Source: CAWALV01 sp963782965 (lineage in GTDB: Bacteria; Actinomycetota; Actinomycetes; Acidothermales; Acidothermaceae). Taken from it: a stretch of 64,000 bases of DNA. The notes below the pieces were generated by a model. That model was not told the origin of the DNA, searched no databases, and saw only the letters and a program-made list of their open reading frames with translations. Positions 9,293 to 17,327 of this stretch are shown here, piece by piece. The stretch's first letter is position 1; every line of letters begins with the position of its first letter. The position numbers and the translations under genes were made by a program. The stretch spans positions 62,001 through 126,000 of the forward strand of contig CAWALV010000002.1 in assembly GCA_963782965.1 (NCBI GenBank), in the 5' to 3' direction.

Positions 9293-9475
9293 CCCCGCTA
9301 CCCGGCACCACACTGCCGACCCGGCGACCCTGCTGGTGCCGCCACAATCCCTGCAAATCCGGCGGCAACCGGGTCGGGCCGCAAGCACAGCGGGTATCTC
9401 CACAGCAGCAGACAGGCGCGCGAGTTCCGAGCGGGTCCGAGAGGGCGGACCGCGGGAGCTCCGAGAGGAGATGCC

Positions 9476-9892
9476 ATGCCCGCACGGGAGAACATGCCGA
9501 GCACGATCCAACGGTCTTCGAAGAAGGCCCAGGAAACGTGGGCGAAGACCTACGACTCAGCGCTCGACCAGTACGGCGAGGGCGGCCGAGCCCGGCGGGT
9601 TGCGTACTCCTCCTTGAAGCACACCTTCGAAAAGGTCGGGGACCACTGGGAGTCCAAGACCGCCAAGGGCCCTTCGGACGACCAGGCAGCCCGCAGCGGC
9701 GAGTCCGCGCGCAAGAATCCGAAGGAGACCGCGGGCGGGGTCGACGCGAAGGCCAGCAAGGAGCACCTCTACGACGTCGCGAAGCGGCTCGACGTCAAAG
9801 GCCGGTCGAAGATGAGCAAGTCCGAACTCGTCGAGGCGATCCAGCGCGCGAACGACCGCGAGTCGGCCCGGTCACGCAGCCAGAGCCGCTAG
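9476..9892 (+). CDS. ChaB-like protein with C-terminal Rho_N/SAP-like domain
   Basis: A 138-residue basic protein. The N-terminal part follows the ChaB pattern (MPSTIQRSSKKAQETWAKTY then a DQYGEGGRARRVAYSSLKHTFEKVG helix). After an Asp/Lys linker, the C-terminus HLYDVAKRLDVKGRSKMSK continuing to ELVEAIQRAN matches the Rho N-terminal/SAP helix-extended-helix fold that binds nucleic acid. The ATG at 9476 follows GAGAGGAG; a second ATG at 9471 is out of frame. ChaB was named from cation transport but has no proven transporter role. The Rho_N tail suggests a DNA- or RNA-binding function. It ends 28 bases from the convergent NlpC gene. Confidence 0.8.
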   Translation: MPARENMPSTIQRSSKKAQETWAKTYDSALDQYGEGGRARRVAYSSLKHTFEKVGDHWESKTAKGPSDDQAARSGESARKNPKETAGGVDAKASKEHLYDVAKRLDVKGRSKMSKSELVEAIQRANDRESARSRSQSR

Positions 9893-9919
9893 CAGCCGGC
9901 GCCCTGTCGTACCCGCTGG

Positions 9920-11098
9920 TCAGGGGCGGACGGCGCCGCTCGGCGAACCCCAGATCGCCTGGATTTGAACGACGGTTCCGGTGTGCGGCGCGGCGATGAC
10001 CCGGCCGCCGCCGATGTAGATCGCGACGTGGTAGGCGGGCCGGCCCCAGAACACGAGGTCTCCCGGTTGCAGCTGCGACATCGGGACGGGCCGACCCTCG
10101 TGCTGTTGAGCCGACGAGGAGTGGGCGAGCGACACCCCGGCCGCCTGCCAGGCGCGCATGGTCAGGCCCGAGCAGTCGAAGGAGCCTGGTCCGGCCCCAC
10201 CCCAGCGGTACGGCTTGCCCAACTGGGCGTAGGCGTACGCGACGGCGGCGGCTGCTCCGCCCGCGGCCGCGACAGGGGCGGCACCCCCGCCTGATGCCGA
10301 GGCGCGCGCGGTCGTGACCGGCGCGTGTGCCGCGGCGGCGTACACCGGCGGCCGGACGGCAGCTCGCGACACCGCCTGCTGGCGGGCCAGTTCGGCGGCA
10401 CGAGCACGGGCCGCCGCGGCCGCAGCCGCGTCTTCCTTCTTTGCTTGGTCCTTCAGCTTGCTGAGCAGGCTCTGCTGTTGAGCGACGATCTTTTCGACGG
10501 CGGCCTTGCGCGCCGCCAGTTCTGTGGCGGCCTTGCGTTGGGCCGCGAGCGACTGCTGGGCTGCGGTCTGCGACTGGGCAACCGCCCGGTCGGCCGCGAT
10601 GACCTTGCGCAGACCTTGGTCGCGATAGTTGCTGATCTGGTGGAGCAAGTCAGCCTTGCGGACCGCATCCTGCGGGTCGTTGGAAACCAGGAAGGCGACT
10701 ACCGGGCTGGCGCTGCCGTTCTCGTATTCCTCGACGGCGAGGGAGTGGATGCCCTGGCGGGCGACGTCGAGCGCCGCCTGCGCCTTGGCCGCCGCGGCCT
10801 GCTGCTCTCGGGCCCGCTTCTGCGCAGCGCTGAGCGCCAGCTGGGCCTGGTCGTACGCCTCGACGGCCTGGTCGGCCTGGACACCGAGAGCGTCCAGCTT
10901 TCCTTGCGCTTGATCGATGGCTGCGGTGGTCGTCCCATTGGCGGCGAACGCCGCGGACGCCGGCAGCACCGCCATCGGGACGGCGGCCACGACGGCCGCC
11001 GTCGCCGCAGCGACGAGACGGGCCAGCTTCCGGTTGAACAGGCGTCGGCCAGCGGATCGCAACGACCCGACCGGCCGCCCGGGCGTAGCAGGCGGCAC
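9920..11098 (-). CDS. secreted NlpC/P60 peptidoglycan endopeptidase (RipA/PcsB-like)
   Basis: A 392-residue exported cell-wall hydrolase that would cut D-iGlu-mDAP bonds in stem peptides. A long signal peptide (RRLFNRKLARLVAAATAAVV to about residue 53) precedes a coiled coil rich in Ala, Gln and Lys (about 58-245), an Ala/Pro linker and the NlpC/P60 domain (about 283-392). Catalytic residues are visible: Cys309 in SFDCSG, His357 in AYHVAIYIG and His372 as the third polar residue. The coiled coil is the type that holds such enzymes inactive until recruited at division. The start is the GTG at 11098 after AGGGAGAGAGGG. Its leader carries a c-di-AMP riboswitch, tying its expression to that signal. 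Confidence 0.9.
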   Translation of the reverse strand: MPPATPGRPVGSLRSAGRRLFNRKLARLVAAATAAVVAAVPMAVLPASAAFAANGTTTAAIDQAQGKLDALGVQADQAVEAYDQAQLALSAAQKRAREQQAAAAKAQAALDVARQGIHSLAVEEYENGSASPVVAFLVSNDPQDAVRKADLLHQISNYRDQGLRKVIAADRAVAQSQTAAQQSLAAQRKAATELAARKAAVEKIVAQQQSLLSKLKDQAKKEDAAAAAAARARAAELARQQAVSRAAVRPPVYAAAAHAPVTTARASASGGGAAPVAAAGGAAAAVAYAYAQLGKPYRWGGAGPGSFDCSGLTMRAWQAAGVSLAHSSSAQQHEGRPVPMSQLQPGDLVFWGRPAYHVAIYIGGGRVIAAPHTGTVVQIQAIWGSPSGAVRP

Positions 11099-11114
11099 GA
11101 AAACCCTCTCTCCC

Positions 11115-11241
11115 TCAACCGCCTCCCGGGTTAGCTGACGGGTTCGGGCGGGAAGATCGCCCTACGGCCGGAGCCGATTCACCCCATTGCTTAACCGTGG
11201 TTCCCCGGCCCTGCGTGTGCAGGTTCGGCGGTCCCGGCGCA
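11115..11241 (-). promoter_or_regulatory. c-di-AMP (ydaO/yuaA-type) riboswitch
   Basis: Read on the minus strand, the leader of the NlpC gene contains the conserved ydaO blocks in order: GACCGCCGAACCTG, GCCGGGGAACCA, GGGGTGAATCGG, TAGGGCGATCTTCCC and GAACCCGTCAGCTAACC. A ribosome site follows shortly after. This class binds cyclic di-AMP and usually turns expression off; actinobacteria commonly use it before resuscitation factors and NlpC/P60 wall hydrolases. Boundaries are approximate because they were drawn from motif positions. Confidence 0.88.
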
Positions 11242-11473
11242 GATAACGTTTTGTAATCTGACCGGACCGGTTGACCATAACCGCGTGCAGCGGCCGCGAC
11301 AAGCGGGTCCCCGGGGTTGGTGGATGCCAGACCCCGGTTTGGTCCTTAAGGACTAGCCCAGCCTGGCGGCGGACGCCGTCCGCAGTAATCAGGCCGGGCG
11401 CGCATCCGGCGTAGCCGTGGCGCACCCTGCGCTTAGGATCAAGCAGGTCGGTGACCCTCCCTGGAGGTCCGAA

Positions 11474-12838
11474 GTGGATCAAGTCGACGTCGTCGTGATC
11501 GGCATGGGGCCAGGCGGTGAGGACGTCGCCGGCCGGCTCGCCGAGGCCAACCTCGACGTCGTCGGCATCGACGAGCGCCTCGTCGGGGGCGAGTGCCCCT
11601 ACTACGGCTGCGTGCCGAGCAAGATGATGATCCGCGCCGCCGACGCCCTGGCGGAGGCCCGGCGCGTCGGCCAGCTGGCGGGCAGCGCCGACGTCGTCGC
11701 CCGCTGGGGACCGGTGGCGGAGCGGATTCGTCGAGAAGCCACCGACGACTGGGACGACGCGGCTGCCGTCGAGCGCTTCGAGGGCAAGGGCGGTCGCTTC
11801 GTACGCGGGCACGGCCGCATCACCGGCGCGACGACCGTCAGCGTCGGCAGCGCCGAGTTCGAGGTACGCCGCGGGATCGTGGTGAACACCGGAACCGAGC
11901 CGGCCGTCCCGCCGATCGCGGGGCTCGCCGACACGCCACTGTGGACCAACCGGGAAGCGATCCGCGCAACGGAAGTGCCGGAGTCCCTCCTCGTGCTCGG
12001 CGGCGGAGCCATCGGGGTCGAACTCGCGCAGGTGTTCGCCCGCTTCGGCTCGTCGGTGACCGTCGTCGAAGCGCAACCCCACTTGCTTCCGCTCGAAGAA
12101 CCCGACGCAGGCGCCGTGCTCGGCGAGGTGTTCGGTCGCGAGGGCATCGCCGTGCGCACCGGGGCGAAGGCCACCGCCGTCCACCACGACGGCAACCGCT
12201 TCTCCTTGACGCTGGACGACGGCGAGACACTGACCGCCGAGCGACTCTTGGTCGCGACGGGGCGGCGCATCGATATTGCGGGCGCCGGCCTGGACGTCGT
12301 AGGTGTCGACAAGCAGGCGCGGGCGGTGCCGGTGGATGATCGGATGCGGGTCGCACCCGGGGTCTGGGCGCTCGGCGACATCACCGGCAAGGGCGCCTTC
12401 ACACACATCTCGATGTACCAGGCCGAGATCGTCGCGGCCGACATCTTGGGCCACGACGTCCCGCCCGCCGATTACCGGGCGACGCCGCGCGTGACCTTCA
12501 CCGATCCGGAGGTCGCATCGGTCGGGATGACGGTCGCCCAAGCGAAGGACGCCGGGCTCGACGTCCTCGTCGGCCGGGCCAAGGTGGCAGCGACGGCGCG
12601 GGGCTGGATACACGGCCCCGGTAACGACGGGTTCATTCAGATCGTGGCCGACGCCCGGCGCGAGGTCTGCGTCGGAGCCACCGTCATCGGGCCGTGCGGG
12701 GGCGAAGTGATGTCGGCCCTCGTCGTCGCCATTCACGCAGAGGTCGCGCTCGAGCAGCTCCGCTACATGATCTATGCGTATCCGACGTTCCACCGCGGGA
12801 TTCTCGACGCGTTGCACGACCTGCGCCGAGTGGGGTGA
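11474..12838 (+). CDS. FAD/NAD(P) pyridine nucleotide-disulfide oxidoreductase
   Basis: A 454-residue flavoprotein of the dihydrolipoamide dehydrogenase/mercuric reductase superfamily. The FAD site is VVVIGMGPGGEDVA, the redox disulfide is in GECPYYGCVPSK (C-x4-C), the NAD(P) site is LLVLGGGAIGVELAQVFARFG, and VWALGDITG is the second FAD contact. The dimerisation domain ends YAYPTFHRGILDAL. The usual His-Pro-x-x-x-Glu acid-base dyad of lipoamide dehydrogenases is replaced by Tyr-Pro-Thr-Phe-His, so it is probably not an Lpd, and the substrate is unknown. GTG at 11474 is preferred because GGAGG lies 6 bases upstream; an earlier in-frame GTG at 11417 lacks this. Confidence 0.85.
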   Translation: MDQVDVVVIGMGPGGEDVAGRLAEANLDVVGIDERLVGGECPYYGCVPSKMMIRAADALAEARRVGQLAGSADVVARWGPVAERIRREATDDWDDAAAVERFEGKGGRFVRGHGRITGATTVSVGSAEFEVRRGIVVNTGTEPAVPPIAGLADTPLWTNREAIRATEVPESLLVLGGGAIGVELAQVFARFGSSVTVVEAQPHLLPLEEPDAGAVLGEVFGREGIAVRTGAKATAVHHDGNRFSLTLDDGETLTAERLLVATGRRIDIAGAGLDVVGVDKQARAVPVDDRMRVAPGVWALGDITGKGAFTHISMYQAEIVAADILGHDVPPADYRATPRVTFTDPEVASVGMTVAQAKDAGLDVLVGRAKVAATARGWIHGPGNDGFIQIVADARREVCVGATVIGPCGGEVMSALVVAIHAEVALEQLRYMIYAYPTFHRGILDALHDLRRVG

Positions 12839-12854
12839 TCCCGGCCCGTCGCCC

Positions 12855-14627
12855 TCAGTGCAGCAGCCCGATCCGCGAGATCGGCCAGATCCGCAAGAAC
12901 GCGTGGCCGACGACGCTGCTCTCCTTGATCGGGCCGTTGTAGCGGGAGTCCGACGAGTCTGAGCGATGATCGCCCATCACCCACAGGTCGCCGGCCGGGA
13001 CCTTGATCGGCCCGAACGGACGGTGGTCGTCCTGGTAGACGTACGACTCGTTGAGCGAGACGCCGTTGCGCATGACCCTGCCCTGCGCGTCGCAGCACGC
13101 AACGGTGTCGCCAGGCAGACCGATCACCCGCTTGACGACGTCCTCTTCCTTCCCGAGGGCGCTGATCCACTTCGCACTCGCCGGCTTGAAGACGACGATG
13201 TCGCCGTGGTGGATGCCGTGCAGCTTGTACGCCAGCTTGTTGACCATGATGCGGTCGGCGTGGCAGCCCTTCGTGGCCCCACAGCTGTGCAGCGTCTGCT
13301 CCATCGAGTCGGACGGAATGCGGTACGCCTCCAACACGTAGGTGCGGATCGCTACCGAGCCGAGAATGGCCACCAGCGCGAAAGCGAGCCAACCCAGCAG
13401 GCCTCTGCCGCGGCGACGGGCTTGGCCAGGGCGCGGAACCGGGGTACCCGGCGTCGCTCGCACCACGACGCCGTCGCCGCTGATCGTGAGCCGGTCGACT
13501 TCCGCCGGGACGAACACCGATGCGCCGCCGTCCAGGCTCAGCTGCGTGCCGGACGACGCGACGTCGACGTTTCCTTCGACGCACAGGAGAATCTCCGGTT
13601 CGCGCGTCTGCAACGTGCGGGTGTCGGAGCGCACCAAGAACCGGGACAGCCGGAACTCCGGCTGGTCGACCGTCCAGACCTCTTCACCGTCGGCTGCTCG
13701 CTGCGGCTCGATGACGGCCGGCGCGAGGGCCTGCAACGCCAGCAGGCTGCGTAGCTCGGCGACGTCGACGTGCTTGCCGGTGAGCCCCGCGCGCACGACG
13801 TTGTCGGAGCTGCCCACGATCTCCAGCGCTGTGCCGTGCAGGTAGCCGTGAATCTGACCGGGCAGCACGTGGATCGCCTGGTCCGGCTGCAATTCGAGGT
13901 AGTTGAGGAGCAGCGCCCCGACCACCGCGGGGTCGCGGGGATATTCGGTCGCGAGCACGTCTATCCAGCGCCCGATCGCGCGGTCGGCGCTGCCTCGCTG
14001 CACGGCCGCGCGGACGTCACTCACCAGCGCGGCGCGATCCTCCTCCGGCCAGTCGAGCAGGTCGAGGAAGACCGCACCCGTCGGCGTCCCGCTTTGCAAC
14101 GCGTCGACGACGTGCTGGAGCCGCGGGATCTGCAGCGTCGCGAGCGAGGCCGCGGCCTCAGCCGCGGCGCGAAATCCGTGCAGGACCTCGAACCGGGTGA
14201 GAGCGACGACGAGCTCGGGCTTGGCGTAAGGGTCGCGGTACGAGCGGTTGGGTGCCGCCGGGTCGAGGCCGGCCGCGTTCTCCGCGTCGTACCCGCGCCG
14301 GGCGTTATGGGCGTCGGGGTGCACCTGCAAGGACAGCGGCCGGTCGGCCGACAACACCTTGAGCAGGAAGGGCAGCCGCGGCCCGAATCTCTCGACCACG
14401 TCCGCACCGAGCAATCGCTCGGGGTCGGCCGCGATGGCCGCATCGAGGAGTTCGGGCTGCTCGCCGTCCGCACCCGCAGCGAGTGTGGACGACGCCAGGG
14501 AGTGCGCCCCCATCCACAGCTCGGCTTCCGGGTGGGCGGCGGGCGGGCGGCGCTGCAAGCCGGCGATGCCGTCACGAGAGCCCCAGGCATAGGCCATGAC
14601 CGGGTTCTCCATGCGGCGCACGTTCAT
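12855..14627 (-). CDS. manA-lepB: mannose-6-phosphate isomerase fused in frame to signal peptidase I
   Basis: One 590-codon frame encodes two complete enzymes. Residues 1-385 are a class I phosphomannose isomerase converting fructose-6-P to mannose-6-P. Its zinc ligands are Gln101 and His103 (QVHPD), Glu139 (AKPEL) and His261 (QIHGYLHG), with catalytic Arg280. After a short Pro/Arg linker, residues 409-432 form one transmembrane helix. A signal peptidase I domain follows, with nucleophile Ser441 (IPSDSMEQTL), general base Lys499 (VVKRVIGLPGD) and GDHRSDSSDSR box E. Basic residues before the helix place the isomerase in the cytoplasm and the protease outside, which is topologically sound. I see no stop triplet in any minus frame for about 130 bases around the junction, and no ribosome site for a separate lepB. 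An internal GTG start cannot be excluded. Confidence 0.85.
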   Translation of the reverse strand: MNVRRMENPVMAYAWGSRDGIAGLQRRPPAAHPEAELWMGAHSLASSTLAAGADGEQPELLDAAIAADPERLLGADVVERFGPRLPFLLKVLSADRPLSLQVHPDAHNARRGYDAENAAGLDPAAPNRSYRDPYAKPELVVALTRFEVLHGFRAAAEAAASLATLQIPRLQHVVDALQSGTPTGAVFLDLLDWPEEDRAALVSDVRAAVQRGSADRAIGRWIDVLATEYPRDPAVVGALLLNYLELQPDQAIHVLPGQIHGYLHGTALEIVGSSDNVVRAGLTGKHVDVAELRSLLALQALAPAVIEPQRAADGEEVWTVDQPEFRLSRFLVRSDTRTLQTREPEILLCVEGNVDVASSGTQLSLDGGASVFVPAEVDRLTISGDGVVVRATPGTPVPRPGQARRRGRGLLGWLAFALVAILGSVAIRTYVLEAYRIPSDSMEQTLHSCGATKGCHADRIMVNKLAYKLHGIHHGDIVVFKPASAKWISALGKEEDVVKRVIGLPGDTVACCDAQGRVMRNGVSLNESYVYQDDHRPFGPIKVPAGDLWVMGDHRSDSSDSRYNGPIKESSVVGHAFLRIWPISRIGLLH

Positions 14628-14650
14628 GTCGCCGACCCTATGCGACGAGT

Positions 14651-15274
14651 TCAGCGGTACGCCGGATACCGGCGGCCGCGCGGCGTGACGTCGGGTGCCG
14701 CCTCATCACCCCAACCCGTCCAGCCGGGGCGGGCGTACCGCGCGAAAAGCTCGAGATAAGGCCCAGGGCTGCACGCCTCGATCAGCTCGTACTGCTCGTC
14801 GGGCTTGCGGCTGTGCTCGCGCTTGCGGGTCTCGATGATATTGGGCAGCGACCGCGCCGGCGCGAGCGTGCGCATTCGCCCGCGGACGCCGAAGAGCAGG
14901 AGTTCGGTGACGTTGCGGAAGTAGAACCCGACGCCGCGGCCGTCGGGGCCGCCGTCCTTGCGTCTCTTCGCCCACACGATGTTGCTGACGTACCGAAACC
15001 CCCAGGCCTGCATGACCTGCAGGCCCTCCGGCAGCAACGCGTTCGGCACCCACAAATAGAGGTGGGCGTTGTCGGCGACTATGCCTTCGACCGGCAGCGC
15101 CATGATCTCGTGCAGCGACATCGTTTCGTAGCGGTCGAGCCTGCGGTGCTCAGGAGCGACCTTGCCGGTGCGGTTCTGGAAGCGCCACGGGTTGTCGGCG
15201 AGCACCGTTGAGAATCCGCCGGCGACCTCGGGCAGCGTCCGCGGCGCGGCGTCGAACACCGACTCGGCACTCAC
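14651..15274 (-). CDS. MT-A70-family N6-adenine methyltransferase
   Basis: A 207-residue SAM-dependent methyltransferase. The catalytic motif reads ADNPWRF (DPPW-type, here Asn-Pro-Pro reduced to Asn-Pro). Family landmarks follow: LYLWVPNALL, GFRYVSNIVWAKRRKDG, a GVGFYFRNVTELLLFGVRG block and PGPYLELFARYARPGW. Bacterial members methylate adenine in DNA, often as solitary or phage-derived enzymes. No restriction enzyme is adjacent. The GTG at 15274 follows AGGAGAGCAGG; upstream in-frame codons are an Arg/Pro-rich antisense-like stretch and were excluded. The stop lies 24 bases before the manA-lepB start, so they may share a transcript. Confidence 0.8.
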   Translation of the reverse strand: MSAESVFDAAPRTLPEVAGGFSTVLADNPWRFQNRTGKVAPEHRRLDRYETMSLHEIMALPVEGIVADNAHLYLWVPNALLPEGLQVMQAWGFRYVSNIVWAKRRKDGGPDGRGVGFYFRNVTELLLFGVRGRMRTLAPARSLPNIIETRKREHSRKPDEQYELIEACSPGPYLELFARYARPGWTGWGDEAAPDVTPRGRRYPAYR

Positions 15275-15390
15275 GACGTCCTGCTCTCCTGGGCTGCGCT
15301 CGGGCGTGTTGGTTCGACTCAGCGTAAAGGGGCATGGGCCGCTTTCCGCTCGCGAAACGCGTCGCGATGACGGGCACGGCGGAGACGCGG

Positions 15391-16341
15391 TCAGCCGAGG
15401 CCGAGGCCCTGCGGGATGGTGACGAACCCGTAGCCCGCCGCCCTCAACCGATCGATGATGCCTTTCAACGCGTCGCCGTCGAGCGTGGAATGGTCTTGCG
15501 GGTTGGAGCCGACGTGCATCAAGACGATCTCGCCGGGTTGGAGGTTGGCCAGCACGCGCTGCGTGACGGTGGCAACGCTTTGGCCGCCGGAGGTCCCTTT
15601 CCAGCCGAGCGTGTCGACGGTCCACAGCACGGAGACGTAACCCAATCCGTTGACGAGGGCTTTAGTGCGAGCGTCACGGTCGCCGAAGGGAAAGCGGAAC
15701 AGCGGCTTGGGGTCGTGCCCGGTAGCCGCCTTGATCGCAGCCGCCGCGTCGACCAGCTGGCTGGTGATCTCATCTGTCGTGAGCTTCGTGAAGTACGGAT
15801 GCGTCATCGAGTGGCTGCCTACGGCGTAGTGCGAGCCGACCTCGGCGGCCTGGGCAGGGAACGCCTTCACCCACGTGCCGGTCAGGAAGAACGTGGCAGG
15901 AACCTGTTCGCTGCGAAGGGTGGCGAGGATCTCGGGGATCGCGTCGGCGTTTGCGCCGGCGTCAAACGTGAGTGCGACTACGTGCTGCGTCGTCGGGAGA
16001 CGTGCAATGTCAGCGCCGGCGAACGCGGCCACTCCACCGGTCAGTGACGGCTGGGGGGAGAAACTGGTGCTCGGGGCGCCGCTCTGCGGGGCCGCGGCCG
16101 ACCCGCTCGTCGTCGCGGACGGCGTCGCCGGCGGGGTGGACGACGATGCGGCCGGCGTGCTCGGCCTCGCGGACGAGGTTGCCGGCTGGGCGGTAGAGGG
16201 CTGACTGCTCGCCGGGAAAGGGGTCGCCGGGCCGGAGTTCGATCCCGTTCCTTGGCACGCGGTCATGCTCAACCCGACCGCGATCAAGAGGGGGAGAAGT
16301 CTTCGGGTGGCGGTGGTGGCGTTCACGATGTCTTCGCTCAT
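15391..16341 (-). CDS. polysaccharide deacetylase lipoprotein (NodB domain)
   Basis: A 316-residue exported carbohydrate esterase family 4 protein. The N-terminus is a lipoprotein signal ending LSMTAC (Cys29), followed by an 80-residue Ser/Pro/Ala/Thr linker and a NodB domain. Metal and catalytic motifs are visible: TFDAGANAD (motif 1, one Asp of the usual TFDDG replaced by Ala), HSMTHPYFT (motif 2, H-x3-H), RFPFGDRD (motif 3) and EIVLMHVGS (motif 5). The TFDAG variant is common in actinobacterial members. Likely substrate is peptidoglycan or another N-acetylated wall glycan. The ATG at 16341 was chosen; a GTG five codons later is also possible. Confidence 0.82.
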   Translation of the reverse strand: MSEDIVNATTATRRLLPLLIAVGLSMTACQGTGSNSGPATPFPASSQPSTAQPATSSARPSTPAASSSTPPATPSATTSGSAAAPQSGAPSTSFSPQPSLTGGVAAFAGADIARLPTTQHVVALTFDAGANADAIPEILATLRSEQVPATFFLTGTWVKAFPAQAAEVGSHYAVGSHSMTHPYFTKLTTDEITSQLVDAAAAIKAATGHDPKPLFRFPFGDRDARTKALVNGLGYVSVLWTVDTLGWKGTSGGQSVATVTQRVLANLQPGEIVLMHVGSNPQDHSTLDGDALKGIIDRLRAAGYGFVTIPQGLGLG

Positions 16342-16514
16342 TCCGGTCGCGCCATTGGTGGCTCGCGAGCGCCGGGCCGGCGCGGCTCTCACGGCGCCGT
16401 GGCGTACTCAGATGACGCGCAACGCGACGAACCGGTTGCCCGCCCGAACGCGAGCTGCCGCGCTTCGGCGTGGCGAGTCACCGGAAGCCGGAGGGAATGG
16501 CTGGTCTTGAGAGG

Positions 16515-16579
16515 CCGGGCTGGGCGTGGAGGGTCGCGACGCCGTGGGGGGGAACGGCGTCGCGAACGCACCAGCCCGG
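16515..16579. repeat. nested inverted repeat, 65 nt
   Basis: An outer pair CCGGGCTGG (16515-16523) and CCAGCCCGG (16571-16579) encloses an inner perfect 12-bp pair TCGCGACGCCGT (16534-16545) and ACGGCGTCGCGA (16554-16565) with an 8-base G-rich loop. Either strand would fold into one long two-part stem. It could be a terminator for minus-strand genes or part of a structured element. Confidence 0.7.
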
Positions 16580-16596
16580 CACTGGCTACGAGGCTC

Positions 16597-16627
16597 GCCG
16601 ACCTGCCTGACAGCTGGATGAAGGCGC
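16597..16627 (+). repeat. dispersed direct repeat, copy 1
   Basis: GCCGACCTGCCTGACAGCTGG followed by ATGAAGGCGC nearly matches the sequence at 18280-18311 in the same orientation: 14 identical bases, then one substitution and a one-base length difference in the next 17. The two copies flank the zinc-ribbon gene and the orphan permease. Confidence 0.7.
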
Positions 16628-16839
16628 TTCATGCGATCTCACGGGCCCCCGGAGCGGTGCATGGCCGTCAGCCATGCGACGGGGCCGGCGTGCGCGGTGC
16701 CGGCGGCGGGACGCAGCAGGACCTCGGTGACCGCGAACACGGCCGCGCCGAGTTGCGTGGGCGGATGAGCGAGCCGTTGGTCACACCCACCGCCGCCACT
16801 GCCAGCGCCGTCAGAGACCGGCGTGAAGCAGTCGCAGGT

Positions 16840-17194
16840 CTATCCCGAGTGTCCGCCGTCCCATCGGTACTCGGCCCCGCACCTGCTGCATTGCACCCGC
16901 TTGTTCGCTCGCGGTCGGCGTTGCAGGGCATTAACGGGCCTGCGCCCGCCGCTGGCGCGATACCGAACCAAACCGATCCAGCCCATCAAGAGAGCCGCCC
17001 ATAGCGACATGTCGGTCGTAAAGTCCGACGCTCCGCAGGTCGCGCAGCAGGCGGCGTTGTGGGCGTTGCGTTGGACGATCGGAGCCGACCCTTGCCTCCC
17101 ACGGGCGGCCCTCCGGTGGGCGGCCGTATTGGAAGCCTCGGATATCCGGCTGGTTGCCGTATGGGTCGCTTGAATACGGATTCATGTCAGGCAT
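16840..17194 (-). pseudogene. small zinc-ribbon membrane protein, broken by a +1 frameshift
   Basis: Translation starts at the ATG at 17194 (MPDMNPYSSDPYGNQPDIRG, Pro/Gly/Tyr rich), with AAGGGG upstream. About residue 35 the coding pattern moves to the next frame, which has no start of its own. That frame reads NAHNAACCATCGASDFTTDM, a hydrophobic segment SLWAALLMGWIGLVRY, then VQCSRCGAEYRWDGGHSG and a TAG at 16840. Two CxxC-G knuckles on either side of a membrane segment suggest a split zinc ribbon. The switch lies within 17075-17100; removing one base there joins both halves (355 nt is 3x118+1). Function unknown. It may be a real pseudogene or a sequence error. Confidence 0.55.
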
Positions 17195-17198
17195 AGCA

Positions 17199-17310
17199 AC
17201 ACCCCTTCGGCTACCGCACGGACCTATCGTCCTCCTGTTCCGGCCCAAGAGCGACGACGATTCCGAATCGTCGACGGGGTGCTCACTTCCCACGCTCGTC
17301 GAAGGGGTGT
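17199..17310 (-). promoter_or_regulatory. structured leader that could mask the ribosome site
   Basis: On the minus strand the 11-base segment ACACCCCTTCG (17300-17310) is exactly complementary to CGAAGGGGTGT (17199-17209), which contains the presumed Shine-Dalgarno sequence of the zinc-ribbon gene 4 bases before its ATG. Between them is a perfect 19-bp palindrome with 9-bp arms (17255-17273). The pairing is seen directly; a regulatory role is inferred. Confidence 0.4.
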
Positions 17311-17327
17311 AGCCGCTCGCCGTCCGC

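Larger units (their letters stand above)
16342..16839. other. 498-bp stretch without a convincing gene
   Basis: Lies between the deacetylase start and the stop of the frame-broken zinc-ribbon gene. It holds a 65-nt nested hairpin (16515-16579) and one copy of a 31-bp dispersed repeat (16597-16627). The minus frame downstream of the zinc-ribbon stop stays open and protein-like for about 60 codons without a start, so it may be decayed coding sequence. The deacetylase promoter should also lie here; I could not pick it out. Confidence 0.6.

Noticed and set aside
11242..11416. An extended start for the flavoprotein reductase at 11417
   Set aside because: The GTG at 11417 has no ribosome site and the extra residues do not fit the family; the GTG at 11474 does.
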